From: Sphingomonas sp. UNC305MFCol5.2
GTDB taxonomy: Bacteria; Pseudomonadota; Alphaproteobacteria; Sphingomonadales; Sphingomonadaceae
Length of the DNA stretch: 64,000 nt
Direction: 5' to 3'
Assembly: GCF_000712135.1 (NCBI RefSeq)
Contig: NZ_JOOE01000003.1
Coordinates: forward strand, 744,001 to 808,000
Part shown: positions 1 to 7,890 of the stretch, piece by piece
How positions within the stretch are numbered: position 1 is the first letter of the stretch
How the letters are laid out: each line of letters opens with the position of its first letter
The notes under the pieces: generated by a model
What the model was told of the DNA's origin: nothing
Database searches by the model: none
What the model saw: the letters and a program-made list of their open reading frames with translations, nothing else
Made by a program: the position numbers and the translations under genes

Positions 1-2
1 AT

Positions 3-740
3 GGCCAGGGGCAGGGCTATCACGCCCCCCACGCCAGCCGCGCCCGTGAGGACGAGCCGGTCAAGGTCATCGGCATGCGCCGCCGCATTGCCGAGAACAT
101 GGCCGCGTCGAAGCGCGCGATCCCGCATTTCACTTATGTCGAGGAAATCGACGTCACTGCGCTGGAGGACATGCGCGGCGATCTCAATGCCAATCGCGGC
201 AATCGCCCCAAGCTGACGATGCTGCCCTTCCTGATCGTCGCGATCTGCCGGACGATCCCCGATTTCCCGATGATCAACGCGCGCTACGACGACGAGGCCG
301 GCGTGGTCACGCGCCACGGCCGCGTCCATCTCGGCATGGCGACGCAGACCGATGCGGGCCTCATGGTTCCGGTGATCCGCGACGCACAAGACCGCAATGT
401 CTGGCAGCTCGCCTCCGAGATCGGTCGCCTCGCCGAAGCCGCGCGCACCGGCAAGGCGAAGAGCGAGGAACTCAGCGGCTCGACGCTGACGATCACGTCG
501 CTCGGGCCCTTGGGCGGTATCGCCACCACACCGGTGATCAACCGTCCCGAAGTCGCGATCATCGGCCCCAACAAGATCGTCGAGCGCCCGGTCTTCCACG
601 GCGACGAGATCGTTCGCGCCAAGCTGATGAACCTCTCGATCAGCTGCGACCACCGCGTCGTCGATGGCTGGGACGCCGCGAGCTACGTCCAGGCGGTCAA
701 GAAATTGCTCGAAACCCCCGTATTGCTGTTCGCCGACTGA
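3..740 (+). CDS. 2-oxoacid dehydrogenase E2 (dihydrolipoamide acyltransferase), 3' part
   Basis: This is the C-terminal part of the E2 acyltransferase core of a 2-oxoacid dehydrogenase complex (pyruvate or branched-chain type); the start and the lipoyl domain lie left of the window. The reading frame is already open at base 3 and contains the catalytic-domain entry VIGMRRRIAENM. Near the end it has DHRVVDGWDAA, the conserved HxxxDG active-site motif whose His and Asp catalyse acyl transfer from lipoate to CoA. The protein ends in LLFAD, with the stop at 738-740. The substrate (pyruvate versus branched-chain keto acids) cannot be decided without the upstream E1 genes. Family assignment is firm. 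Confidence 0.93.
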   Translation, partial: GQGQGYHAPHASRAREDEPVKVIGMRRRIAENMAASKRAIPHFTYVEEIDVTALEDMRGDLNANRGNRPKLTMLPFLIVAICRTIPDFPMINARYDDEAGVVTRHGRVHLGMATQTDAGLMVPVIRDAQDRNVWQLASEIGRLAEAARTGKAKSEELSGSTLTITSLGPLGGIATTPVINRPEVAIIGPNKIVERPVFHGDEIVRAKLMNLSISCDHRVVDGWDAASYVQAVKKLLETPVLLFAD

Positions 741-741
741 G

Positions 742-1320
742 ATGGCGCCGCGCGCCAGGATCATGCTCGCGGTCGGGCTGTCGCTCCCGCCGGCGGGCGT
801 GCTCTGGGTCGTGCTTCGGCATGCGTTGCCGCCGATCCATGACGATCCGATGGGGTTCGCGCTCGGCTGCAGCGGGGCCGTACTCCTCCTCACGCTGGCG
901 CTCGGGATCGAGGCTGTGGCGCATGAGCGCCTGTTCCATGCCTCGATCGATCCGCTCGCCGGTGCCGATTCGCGGCGGCTGGTGATCAATCAGCGCTACC
1001 TCCGGAACACGCTCGAGCAGGCGGCGCTGTTCGTGCCCGGCCTCTTCCTGCTGGCGCGCCATGTCGGGGATCTGCGCGTGGTCGCGGCCACGGCGATCCT
1101 GTGGACATTGGGGCGCTGGGCCTATTGGGTCGGCTATCATGTCGATCCCGCGTGGCGGGGGTTCGGCATATTCTCGATGGGGATCAGCCTGGTGACGCTG
1201 GCTTACGGCGTCGGCACCTTCGGATACGCATTGGCGGGCTGGACCGGGACGGCGGCACTGATCGGCCCTTTTCTGGTGATCGAGGCCTATCTCTTCCGCA
1301 CGCTGCGAAGGCCCGCATGA
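742..1320 (+). CDS. MAPEG-family membrane protein
   Basis: A 192-aa integral membrane protein that starts one base after the E2 stop, so it is probably cotranscribed. About four hydrophobic segments are visible (near residues 8-25, 40-58, 95-125 and 145-185). The loop NQRYLRNTLEQAALFVPGLF matches the MAPEG signature, in which an Asn/Glu-rich stretch precedes a transmembrane helix. MAPEG proteins in eukaryotes are glutathione-dependent eicosanoid enzymes; bacterial members are mostly uncharacterised, so no substrate is proposed. The start was chosen as the ATG nearest the upstream stop. Confidence 0.8.
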   Translation: MAPRARIMLAVGLSLPPAGVLWVVLRHALPPIHDDPMGFALGCSGAVLLLTLALGIEAVAHERLFHASIDPLAGADSRRLVINQRYLRNTLEQAALFVPGLFLLARHVGDLRVVAATAILWTLGRWAYWVGYHVDPAWRGFGIFSMGISLVTLAYGVGTFGYALAGWTGTAALIGPFLVIEAYLFRTLRRPA

Positions 1321-1345
1321 GCCATTTCCTGCTCTCTTACCCCGC

Positions 1346-2296
1346 CTAGCCGGGCAGGAAGATCGATCGGCTCAGCACGTCGCGAACGGCTTCGCGGCCG
1401 GCGGCCATCCGCTCCTGCGTCGCGCGCTCGATCCGCGCGGTCTCGCCGGCCAGCTCCATCCGGCGTTTTGACAAAGCGCGGAACCGTGCTTCGTCAGTGC
1501 CGCTGCGGAAGCCGAAATAGCCGCCATTGTTGAACCAGCCGCGCTTTGCCAGCAGCTCGCAGAGGTCGGAGGTCGCGCCTACCATCGCCAGCTGGTTCGT
1601 GAGCAGCGGATCGCCGGCGGACGCGGCCGGCCCGGCCATCACGGCGATGCCTTCCTTTGCCTTTGCGGGCAGATTGGCAGCGAAGAGTGCCTGCGCCACC
1701 GCCTTGGCGCGCTGGTCGCGGGCCGCCGCCTGAGACCGTGCCAGCGTCTGGAGATCGGCAATTGCGGCGCATTGCGACAGCACGCGCGGGTCCTGACCGA
1801 GCAGATAGGGGCTGGTCAGGTTCGCCACGCCGAGGCGGCCGAACGCGGTGCCGAAGTCCCGCTGTGCCTGCGTATCGGCAGTCACACTTTCGACGAAGAG
1901 GCGGGAGAGCGGCCCGCGTGCCGCGGCACCCGCCGGCACCAGCGCCGCCCCACCGGGCCCGAACTCGACCTCTGCGAAGCTGCTCGCATCGGCGCGCGAC
2001 AGCGTCTCATATTGCGCATGTGCGATCATTGCGGCGCCGATGCCGCCCAGCCCCAGCAGCGCGAGCGAACCCGATTTCCACGCGATGGTCGAATAGCGCG
2101 TCGTCAGCGCAAAGCCGATCGCCCACAGCATCAACGCAAGCGCCACGCCGCCGCCGAACAGAAGTCCGAGCGATTGTCGCGGCAGAAACCGCGGCACCAG
2201 CAGTGCGCCGATCACGAGGACGGCGAGGCCCGCGAGCGTCGCGATCACCGGATGGTCATACGGCATCCCGCGACCCGTTTCGTCGATATCGTCCAT
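1346..2296 (-). CDS. Hypothetical membrane protein
   Basis: A 316-aa protein of no recognised family. The N-terminal third carries three hydrophobic helices (roughly residues 15-35, 43-66 and 74-92). A long, Ala-rich, mostly polar domain follows, containing a hydrophilic helix rich in Arg/Glu near the C-terminus. The topology suggests a membrane-anchored protein with a soluble domain of about 220 residues. The start ATG at 2296 has a purine-rich GGGGGAA upstream. It converges on the MAPEG gene and stands alone on its strand. The function is unknown. Confidence 0.7.
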   Translation of the reverse strand: MDDIDETGRGMPYDHPVIATLAGLAVLVIGALLVPRFLPRQSLGLLFGGGVALALMLWAIGFALTTRYSTIAWKSGSLALLGLGGIGAAMIAHAQYETLSRADASSFAEVEFGPGGAALVPAGAAARGPLSRLFVESVTADTQAQRDFGTAFGRLGVANLTSPYLLGQDPRVLSQCAAIADLQTLARSQAAARDQRAKAVAQALFAANLPAKAKEGIAVMAGPAASAGDPLLTNQLAMVGATSDLCELLAKRGWFNNGGYFGFRSGTDEARFRALSKRRMELAGETARIERATQERMAAGREAVRDVLSRSIFLPG

Positions 2297-2453
2297 GCGT
2301 TCCCCCCGATTACCGACGCTAGCCGACCCGCAATTGCGGGCAAGGGGTTAAGCGACGATTTCGACGGCGCCGACTTACTGCGCGAAGCATGATTTTTCAC
2401 CGGGCAAGCCATGTCCCGCTTGCCCATCCGGCCGCGCCGGGCAAAGGGGACGC

Positions 2454-3350
2454 ATGCGCACTTCGTCCACCGCCGATACGGGCGGCCTCGCACTTGGCGT
2501 CGGCGCCTACACGCTCTGGGGCATCCTCCCGCTCTACATCCATTTGCTCAAAGGCGTACCCGCGCTCCAGGTGCTCGCGCATCGTGTGCTCTGGTCGTTG
2601 CTGCTGCTTGCGGTGATCATCCTGATCTTCCGGCGCGCGCGGCCGATCTTCGCCGCCGCACGAGGGCGGACCCTGCTGCTGCTCGTCGGGAGCGCCTTGC
2701 TGATCGCAGTCAACTGGATCGTCTATATCTGGGCGGTCCAGAACGATCATGTGCTGGAGGCCAGCCTCGGCTATTTCATCAATCCGCTGATCAATGTCGC
2801 GCTCGGCTTCGCCTTTCTGGGCGAGCGGCTGCGGCGGATCCAGGGCGTCGCGATCGCAATCGCCGCAGCTGGCGTGGCGGTGCTTGCGATCAACGGCGGC
2901 GGGGCGTTGTGGATCTCGCTCGCGCTCGCGATCAGCTTCGGGCTCTACGGGCTGCTGCGCAAGGTCGCGGCAATCGATGCGCTGGGCGGCCTGACGGTCG
3001 AGACGCTGCTGCTCGCGCCGTTCTGTCTCGCGCTGCTGGTTCATGCCGGCCAGTCGGGCACCAACGCATTCGGCCAGTCGACGCATCTCGATCTGCTGCT
3101 GGTTCTCGCCGGCGCAGTCACCGCCGCGCCGTTGCTCATGTTCGCCGCCGCCGCGCGGCGCATGCCGCTCGCCACGTTGGGGCTGCTCCAATATATCGCG
3201 CCTTCGCTCCAGTTCGCCGAAGCCGTGCTACTGTTCGGCGAACCGGTGCGCACTGTCCATATCGCCACCTTCGCGCTGATCTGGACCGGCTGCGCACTCT
3301 ATGCGTTCGACGGCATCCGTGCGTCGCGGGCTCCAGCCGCACCGGAATAA
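2454..3350 (+). CDS. rarD: EamA-family transporter RarD
   Basis: A 298-aa DMT-superfamily permease with about ten predicted transmembrane helices made of two EamA repeats. The N-terminus GVGAYTLWGILPLYIHLLKG and the following helix with LAHRVLWS are characteristic of RarD proteins. RarD is annotated as a chloramphenicol-sensitivity protein, but its natural substrate is unsettled. An AAGGGGA Shine-Dalgarno sequence at 2443-2449 supports the ATG at 2454. The gene reads toward the arsR operon and ends just before its first palindromic operator. Confidence 0.9.
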   Translation: MRTSSTADTGGLALGVGAYTLWGILPLYIHLLKGVPALQVLAHRVLWSLLLLAVIILIFRRARPIFAAARGRTLLLLVGSALLIAVNWIVYIWAVQNDHVLEASLGYFINPLINVALGFAFLGERLRRIQGVAIAIAAAGVAVLAINGGGALWISLALAISFGLYGLLRKVAAIDALGGLTVETLLLAPFCLALLVHAGQSGTNAFGQSTHLDLLLVLAGAVTAAPLLMFAAAARRMPLATLGLLQYIAPSLQFAEAVLLFGEPVRTVHIATFALIWTGCALYAFDGIRASRAPAAPE

Positions 3351-3353
3351 TAT

Positions 3354-3369
3354 TCAACCATATGGTTGA
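3354..3369. promoter_or_regulatory. Perfect 16-bp palindrome, candidate ArsR operator 1
   Basis: TCAACCATATGGTTGA is a perfect 16-bp palindrome directly upstream of the ArsR-type gene. A second, near-identical site lies about 40 bp downstream, centre to centre, which is close to four helical turns. This is a typical arrangement for cooperative binding of a winged-helix dimer. The regulator assignment is inferred from position. Confidence 0.7.
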
Positions 3370-3389
3370 CTAAATCCCGGGCGCGTCCC

Positions 3390-3746
3390 ATGTTCAACTA
3401 TATGGTTGAACAACGACTCGATACGACTTTCCACGCCTTGGCCGATCCCACCCGGCGGGGCATGCTCGCCACGCTCGCGCTCGGCGAGAAGTCGATCGGC
3501 GAACTGGCCGAGCCCTTTTCGATGAGCTTCGCCGGCGCCGCCAAGCACGTGAAGGTGCTCGAAGGCGCGGGGCTCGTCGCGCGGCGTAAAGTCGGCCGCA
3601 ACCAGCTCTGCCGCCTCAACGCCCGCCCGCTGGCCGAGGCGGACAAATGGCTCCGCCAATGGGAGCAGTTCTGGACGATCCGTCTCGATCGGCTCGAGGC
3701 GCTGATCGCCGAAGACCAGCAGAAAGATATCGGAGGACGCGAATGA
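3390..3746 (+). CDS. ArsR/SmtB-family winged-helix transcriptional regulator
   Basis: A winged-helix repressor of about 118 aa. The N-terminus after the start reads DTTFHALADPTRRGMLATLA, the hallmark opening helix of ArsR proteins. It is followed by a recognition region around FAGAAKHVKVLEGAGLV and a wing around RRKVGRNQLCRL. No metal-binding Cys pair (CxC) is seen, so it is probably of the non-metal SdpR-like subgroup that sits beside AHSA1 genes. The start could be 3390 or 3402 (both ATG, both inside operator 2) or an upstream codon at 3366. Its stop overlaps the VOC start as ATGA, giving an arsR-VOC-AHSA1-AHSA1 operon. Confidence 0.9.
   Translation: MFNYMVEQRLDTTFHALADPTRRGMLATLALGEKSIGELAEPFSMSFAGAAKHVKVLEGAGLVARRKVGRNQLCRLNARPLAEADKWLRQWEQFWTIRLDRLEALIAEDQQKDIGGRE
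3392..3411. promoter_or_regulatory. 20-bp near-perfect palindrome overlapping the arsR start, candidate operator 2
   Basis: GTTCAACTATATGGTTGAAC has one mismatched pair and shares the CAAC-TATGGTTG core of operator 1. It lies across the two most likely initiation codons of the regulator (ATG at 3390 and 3402). Bound protein could therefore block both transcription and the start region, which suggests autorepression. Confidence 0.65.
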
Positions 3747-4138
3747 CCAAGGCAACGCCCTTCCTCATGTTCCAGCATGGCAAGGCGCAGTCCGCGCTCG
3801 ATTTCTATGTCGAGACCGTCCCCGGCAGCCGCATCGTTTCGATCGAGCGTTTCGGTGCTGAAGGCCCGGGGCCCGAGGGAACCGTGCTGCGCGCGCATGT
3901 CGAGATCGCCGGCCAGCCGGTGATGGTGCATGACAGCTTCATCACCCACGGTTTCGATTTCACGCCGTCCTGGTCCTTCTTCGTCGACTGCGACGACGAA
4001 GCCGAGACCGATCGGCTGTTCGACGCGCTCAGCGCCGGCGGCGGGGTGCTGATGCCGCTCGACAATTACGGCTGGAGCCGCCGGTTCGGCTGGGTGTCCG
4101 ACAAGTTCGGCGTGTCGTGGCAGATCAATCTCCAATGA
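3743..4138 (+). CDS. VOC-family (PhnB-like) protein
   Basis: A 131-aa glyoxalase/VOC-fold protein of the PhnB-like group (formerly labelled 3-demethylubiquinone methyltransferase-like). The opening FLMFQHGKAQSALDFYVETV and the closing GWVSDKFGVSWQINLQ are the two typical ends of this fold. It begins in an ATGA overlap with the arsR gene and ends in an ATGA overlap with the next gene. Partners of this type are commonly found beside ArsR and AHSA1 genes. The ligand or reaction is unknown. Confidence 0.85.
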   Translation: MTKATPFLMFQHGKAQSALDFYVETVPGSRIVSIERFGAEGPGPEGTVLRAHVEIAGQPVMVHDSFITHGFDFTPSWSFFVDCDDEAETDRLFDALSAGGGVLMPLDNYGWSRRFGWVSDKFGVSWQINLQ

Positions 4139-4572
4139 GCGGCCCGGTCGTCCTCACCGTGACGCGGGGCTTCGCCGCGCCGGCGGAGCGCGTGTTCGAC
4201 GCCTGGCTCGATCCCGCCGATGCCGCGCGTTTCTTGTTCGCCACGCCCGACGGCGAGATGATCCGCTGTGAGATCGATCCGCGTGTCGGCGGCGGCTTCA
4301 CGCTCACCGAACGCCGTCCCGGCGGCGATGCCGAGCACCGCGGCCGTTATCTCGAGATCGATCGCCCGCGCCGCCTCGTCTTCCTATTCGCGGCCGATCC
4401 GGCGGAGGAAGGCGAATGGACCCGCGTCTCGGTCGATATCGTCGACACGTCCGATGGCTGCACGCTTAGCCTCACCCACGAAATGGACCCGCAATGGGCG
4501 GCATATGAGGCGCAGACCCGTCAGGGCTGGACGATGATCCTCGAAAGCCTCGCCCGCATATTGGAGAGCTGA
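4135..4572 (+). CDS. SRPBCC/AHSA1-domain protein
   Basis: A 145-aa START-like (SRPBCC) protein with the AHSA1 pattern: TRGFAAPAERVFDAWLDP at the N-terminus, a central strand region with GGGFTLTERRPGG, and the C-terminal helix GWTMILESLARILES. Such proteins enclose a hydrophobic ligand cavity. The start is fixed by the ATGA overlap with the VOC gene. It is the first of two adjacent AHSA1 genes under the same regulator. The ligand is unknown. Confidence 0.85.
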   Translation: MSGPVVLTVTRGFAAPAERVFDAWLDPADAARFLFATPDGEMIRCEIDPRVGGGFTLTERRPGGDAEHRGRYLEIDRPRRLVFLFAADPAEEGEWTRVSVDIVDTSDGCTLSLTHEMDPQWAAYEAQTRQGWTMILESLARILES

Positions 4573-4573
4573 A

Positions 4574-5116
4574 ATGGCCGATACCCTGACTGGCGACACG
4601 ATCACGCCGCAGATGCTTCGTTTCGAGCGTGAGCTCGCCGCCCCGATCGAGACGGTGTGGCAATATCTGGTCGATTCCGATCTGCGCGCGCGGTGGTTCA
4701 TGGGCGGACCGACCCAATTGCACGAAGGCGGCGCGCTCGGCTTGACGATGCGGCACGGCAACCTCGCCGACGAGACCGATCCGATGCCCGAACGCTATGC
4801 GCCCTATGACGGTAAGGCGTGGAGCGAGACGATCACCAAGCTCGAACCGCCCCGGCTGATCGCCTTCACCTGGTCGGGGGGCGAGGCGGGCGAAGTGACG
4901 ATCGAGCTGGATCGCATCGGCAATGACCGCACTCGCCTGGTCCTGACCCATGCCGGTCTGCGCGGCCCCGACGATGCGCGCAATTTCGGCGGTGGCTGGG
5001 GCTCGCACCTCGCGGTGCTCGAACGGCGGCTGGAGGGCAAGCACATCGCCAGCTTCTGGGCGCTGCATGCCCAGGCCGAGGCCGCCGCCGCCAAGGCGCT
5101 CGGACTGTCAGCCTAG
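4574..5116 (+). CDS. SRPBCC/AHSA1-domain protein (second copy)
   Basis: A 180-aa AHSA1-type protein that starts one base after its paralogue. Features are RFERELAAPIETVWQYLVDS, the DLRARWFMGG segment and a long C-terminal helix (FGGGWGSHLAVLERRLEGK). It is longer than the first copy, with an extra Ala-rich C-terminal helix. The pair probably arose by old duplication and may act on related ligands under ArsR control. It converges with the thiolase gene, and the two ends overlap by 4 bp. Confidence 0.85.
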   Translation: MADTLTGDTITPQMLRFERELAAPIETVWQYLVDSDLRARWFMGGPTQLHEGGALGLTMRHGNLADETDPMPERYAPYDGKAWSETITKLEPPRLIAFTWSGGEAGEVTIELDRIGNDRTRLVLTHAGLRGPDDARNFGGGWGSHLAVLERRLEGKHIASFWALHAQAEAAAAKALGLSA

Positions 5117-6306
5117 GGGATTTCGAACAGGCCGGCGGCGCCCATGCCGCCGGCGGTGCACATCGAGACGACGACATAACGTGCCCCGCGTTTGCGCCCC
5201 TCGATCAGCGCATGCCCGACCAGTCGGCTTCCGGTCATGCCGAACGGATGGCCGATCGCGATCGCCCCGCCGTTGACGTTGAGCTTGTCGGGGTCGATGC
5301 CGAGCGTGTCGCGGCAATAGAGGCATTGGCTGGCGAAGGCCTCGTTGATTTCCCACAGCCCGATGTCCGCGACCTTCAGCCCTGCACGCGCGAGCAATTT
5401 GGGCACCGCGAAGACCGGGCCGATCCCCATCTCGTCGGGCTCGCAACCCGCCACCTGGAAGCCGCGATAGATGCCGAGGATCTCCTTGCCTTCCGCCTCT
5501 GCGGTCTTGCGGTCCATCAGGATCTGCGCGGCGGCGCCGTCGGAGAGCTGGCTGGCATTGCCGGCCGTGACGTTGCGGCCTTCCTTCACGAACTCGCCGT
5601 CTTTCCACACGGTCCGAAGCCCCGCCAGCGCCTCGATTGTGGTCCCGGGCCGGATGCCCTCGTCCTGCGTCACCGTGACCGTCTCGCTGCCGGCGCGATT
5701 GCCTTCCTTGTCGTAGAGCGCCTTCCCGACCGTGATCGGCACGATCTCCTCGGTAAAGGCGCCCGCCTCGAGCCCCGCTGCTGCGCGCTGCTGGCTCATC
5801 GCAGCGAATTCGTCCTGCGCCGCACGGCTGATCCCGTAGCGCTCGGCGACGATCTCGGCGGTCTCGATCATCGGGATGTACGCAGCAGGCACTTGCTCGA
5901 TCACCGACCGGTTCACTACGCGCGGCGCGTTCTGCATCGTCAGGCTGATCGATTCCATGCCTCCTGCCAGCGCTACGTCGATCTCGTCGGTCATGATCGA
6001 TCGCGCGGCGAGCGCGATCGCGGTCAGGCCCGAGCCGCATTTCCGGTCGAGGCTGAACGCCGGGACGCTGTGCGGAATCCCCGCCGCGAACAGCGCCAGC
6101 CGTGCCATGTTGCCGCCCTGCGTCCCCCATTGATTGCCCATGCCATAGAAGACGTCGTCGATTCGGCGGGGGTCGATTCCCGCCCGTTCGACCGCCGCAT
6201 TCATCACATGCGCCGCGAGAACCGGCGCTTCGGTATCGTTGAAATAGCCGCGCCCGGCCTTGCCCACGCCGGTGCGGGCAGTGGAGATGATGGCAGCCTC
6301 TCGCAT
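5113..6306 (-). CDS. Acetyl-CoA acetyltransferase (thiolase)
   Basis: A 397-aa thiolase-family protein. The nucleophilic Cys90 lies in [15 protein letters not shown], the catalytic His in [17 protein letters not shown], and the second Cys in [12 protein letters not shown] near the C-terminus. The length is normal for the family. The ATG at 6306 gives the standard [13 protein letters not shown] opening; an upstream extension to 6372 is unlikely. It lies downstream of an enoyl-CoA hydratase on the same strand, which suggests beta-oxidation or acyl-CoA degradation. Degradative versus biosynthetic direction is not determined. Confidence 0.93.
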   Translation of the reverse strand: MREAAIISTARTGVGKAGRGYFNDTEAPVLAAHVMNAAVERAGIDPRRIDDVFYGMGNQWGTQGGNMARLALFAAGIPHSVPAFSLDRKCGSGLTAIALAARSIMTDEIDVALAGGMESISLTMQNAPRVVNRSVIEQVPAAYIPMIETAEIVAERYGISRAAQDEFAAMSQQRAAAGLEAGAFTEEIVPITVGKALYDKEGNRAGSETVTVTQDEGIRPGTTIEALAGLRTVWKDGEFVKEGRNVTAGNASQLSDGAAAQILMDRKTAEAEGKEILGIYRGFQVAGCEPDEMGIGPVFAVPKLLARAGLKVADIGLWEINEAFASQCLYCRDTLGIDPDKLNVNGGAIAIGHPFGMTGSRLVGHALIEGRKRGARYVVVSMCTAGGMGAAGLFEIP

Positions 6307-6375
6307 GCTCGGGACTCGCTTTTCGAGTTTCGGGTATGGCTCTCGATCTAAAGCCACTCCGCCCGATTGCAAGAC

Positions 6376-7155
6376 TCAGTCGGTAAAGCTCGGCGCGCGT
6401 TTCTGCGTGTTGGCCATCACTGCCTCGATCTGGTTGGGAGAGCGCAGCAAAGCGGCCTGCTCGCGGCTTTCGGCGAGCAGAACGGTGCCGACATCCGCCT
6501 CGAGATTCGCCAGCCGCTTCGCCGCGCGCACCGCATCGGGGTTACGCCCAGCGATCGCCCGCGCGAGCGCCATCGCCTCGGCATGCGGATCGGCGGCGAT
6601 CCGCGTCACGAAACCCAATGCCAGCGCCTCCTCCGCGCCGAACTCGCGCGCGGTGTAGATCAGCTCGCGCAGCACATCGTCGCGGACATTGCCGCGCCAC
6701 AAGGCATAGCCCGCCATGTCGGGGACGATCCCCCATTTCATCTCCATCGCGGAGAGCCGGGCATCGGGCGCCACGATCCGGATGTCCGCGCCACTGGCGA
6801 TCTGCAGCCCGCCGCCGAACGCGACGCCGTGCACCGCCGCGATCACCGGGACGGGCAGTGTCCGCCAACCCCAGGCGACTTGCTGGAAATCGTTGGCGAG
6901 TCCGTGCGTCCGTGTCGCGAGGTCCATTCCCGATCCACCACTCGCCATGCTCGCCATGTCGAGGCCTGCACAGAAGCCGCGGCCCTCGCCCGACAGCACC
7001 GCCGCACGCAGTCCGGACGTGGCTTCGAGCTGCGCGATCGCGTCGGTCAGCGCCGCGAACATCGCCGGATCGAGCGCATTGAGCTTCTCCGGCCGCGTCA
7101 GCCGGACATCGGCGACATGGTCCTCAATTGCGATGCTGACGCGCTGTCCGGCCAT
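6376..7155 (-). CDS. Crotonase/enoyl-CoA hydratase family protein
   Basis: A 259-aa crotonase-fold protein. The oxyanion-hole segments are GEGRGFCAGLDMASM and HGVAFGGGLQIASGADIRI. In canonical hydratases two Glu residues follow in the region after GGG; here the second part reads SAMEMKWGIVPDM, so hydratase activity is plausible but not certain. The C-terminal helix has the usual NPDAVRAAKRL. The start ATG at 7155 avoids an unconserved Trp/Arg-rich extension. The gene ends 69 bp upstream of the thiolase start on the same strand, consistent with one operon. Confidence 0.88.
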   Translation of the reverse strand: MAGQRVSIAIEDHVADVRLTRPEKLNALDPAMFAALTDAIAQLEATSGLRAAVLSGEGRGFCAGLDMASMASGGSGMDLATRTHGLANDFQQVAWGWRTLPVPVIAAVHGVAFGGGLQIASGADIRIVAPDARLSAMEMKWGIVPDMAGYALWRGNVRDDVLRELIYTAREFGAEEALALGFVTRIAADPHAEAMALARAIAGRNPDAVRAAKRLANLEADVGTVLLAESREQAALLRSPNQIEAVMANTQKRAPSFTD

Positions 7156-7203
7156 TCCCCGTCCTCTCTTCCGCCGCCACGCTACGCCAATCCAGCCCAC
7201 CGG

Positions 7204-7842
7204 TCAGCCCATCGCGAGCCGATATCCGCGCCCCTTGTCGGTCATCAGCATCGGCGTTGCGAAGTCGCGGTCGAGCTTGGCGCGCAGCCGCGAGACATGG
7301 ACCTCGACGACATTGGTTCCCGGATCGAACCGCAGACCCCAGACCGCGGCGAGAAGCTCCTCGCGGCCCACGCAGCGCCCGGCCGATCGCGCCAGGTGCA
7401 GCAACAAAGCGTATTCCCGCGGCAGCAACGCGATGCTGTGGCCGTCGCGCTGCGCACGCCGCTCGACCGGATCGATCCGCAGTCCGCCGAACGTCACGAC
7501 CGGGGAGTGCCTGCGCAGCCGTGCGGCAAGTCGCGCGGCGATCTCGCCGGCCCTGGCCGGAAGCGTAACTGCATCGTCGGCGCCCGCGTCGAGCGCGCTT
7601 TCGATGCTTGCCCCGCAACCGTCCGCAAGCGCCAGCATCAGCGCGCCGTGCCAATCCTGTGCGCGGACCATCGCGACACAAGCCGCGGGATCGCGACCCT
7701 CGAGGCCGATGATCGCCGCTTGCGCGCCACTGTGCCGCAACGCGGCCGATGCGATCGGCACCAGGTCCAGCCCGCGCGCGCCGGCGGCCCGTCGAAGCTT
7801 CGGGATATGGAGCGCGCAGGCGACGATTCCGGCCACGGCCAT
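7204..7842 (-). CDS. OmpR/PhoB-type DNA-binding regulator with degenerate receiver
   Basis: A 212-aa protein. Residues of roughly 115-210 form a clear trans_reg_C winged helix: LLPREYALLLHLARSAGRCV, then EELLAAVWGLRF and VVEVHVSRLRAKL, with the wing MLMTDKGRGYRLA. The N-terminal half is shaped like a receiver, but the expected acidic pocket and phospho-accepting Asp are not evident. It may therefore respond to something other than phosphorylation, or be constitutive. It lies 48 bp upstream of the crotonase on the same strand. No sensor kinase is adjacent. Confidence 0.85.
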   Translation of the reverse strand: MAVAGIVACALHIPKLRRAAGARGLDLVPIASAALRHSGAQAAIIGLEGRDPAACVAMVRAQDWHGALMLALADGCGASIESALDAGADDAVTLPARAGEIAARLAARLRRHSPVVTFGGLRIDPVERRAQRDGHSIALLPREYALLLHLARSAGRCVGREELLAAVWGLRFDPGTNVVEVHVSRLRAKLDRDFATPMLMTDKGRGYRLAMG

Positions 7843-7849
7843 AGCCTAA

Positions 7850-7890
7850 CCGTAATTGCGCCATAGCGGATGGAAACATCTCCATTACGG
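7850..7890. repeat. Inverted repeat upstream of the OmpR-type regulator
   Basis: CCGTAAT (7850-7856) and ATTACGG (7884-7890) form a 7-bp inverted repeat separated by 27 bp. They lie just upstream of the regulator start at 7842 and reach into the end of the upstream gene. The repeat could be an operator for autoregulation; position is the only evidence. Confidence 0.35.
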
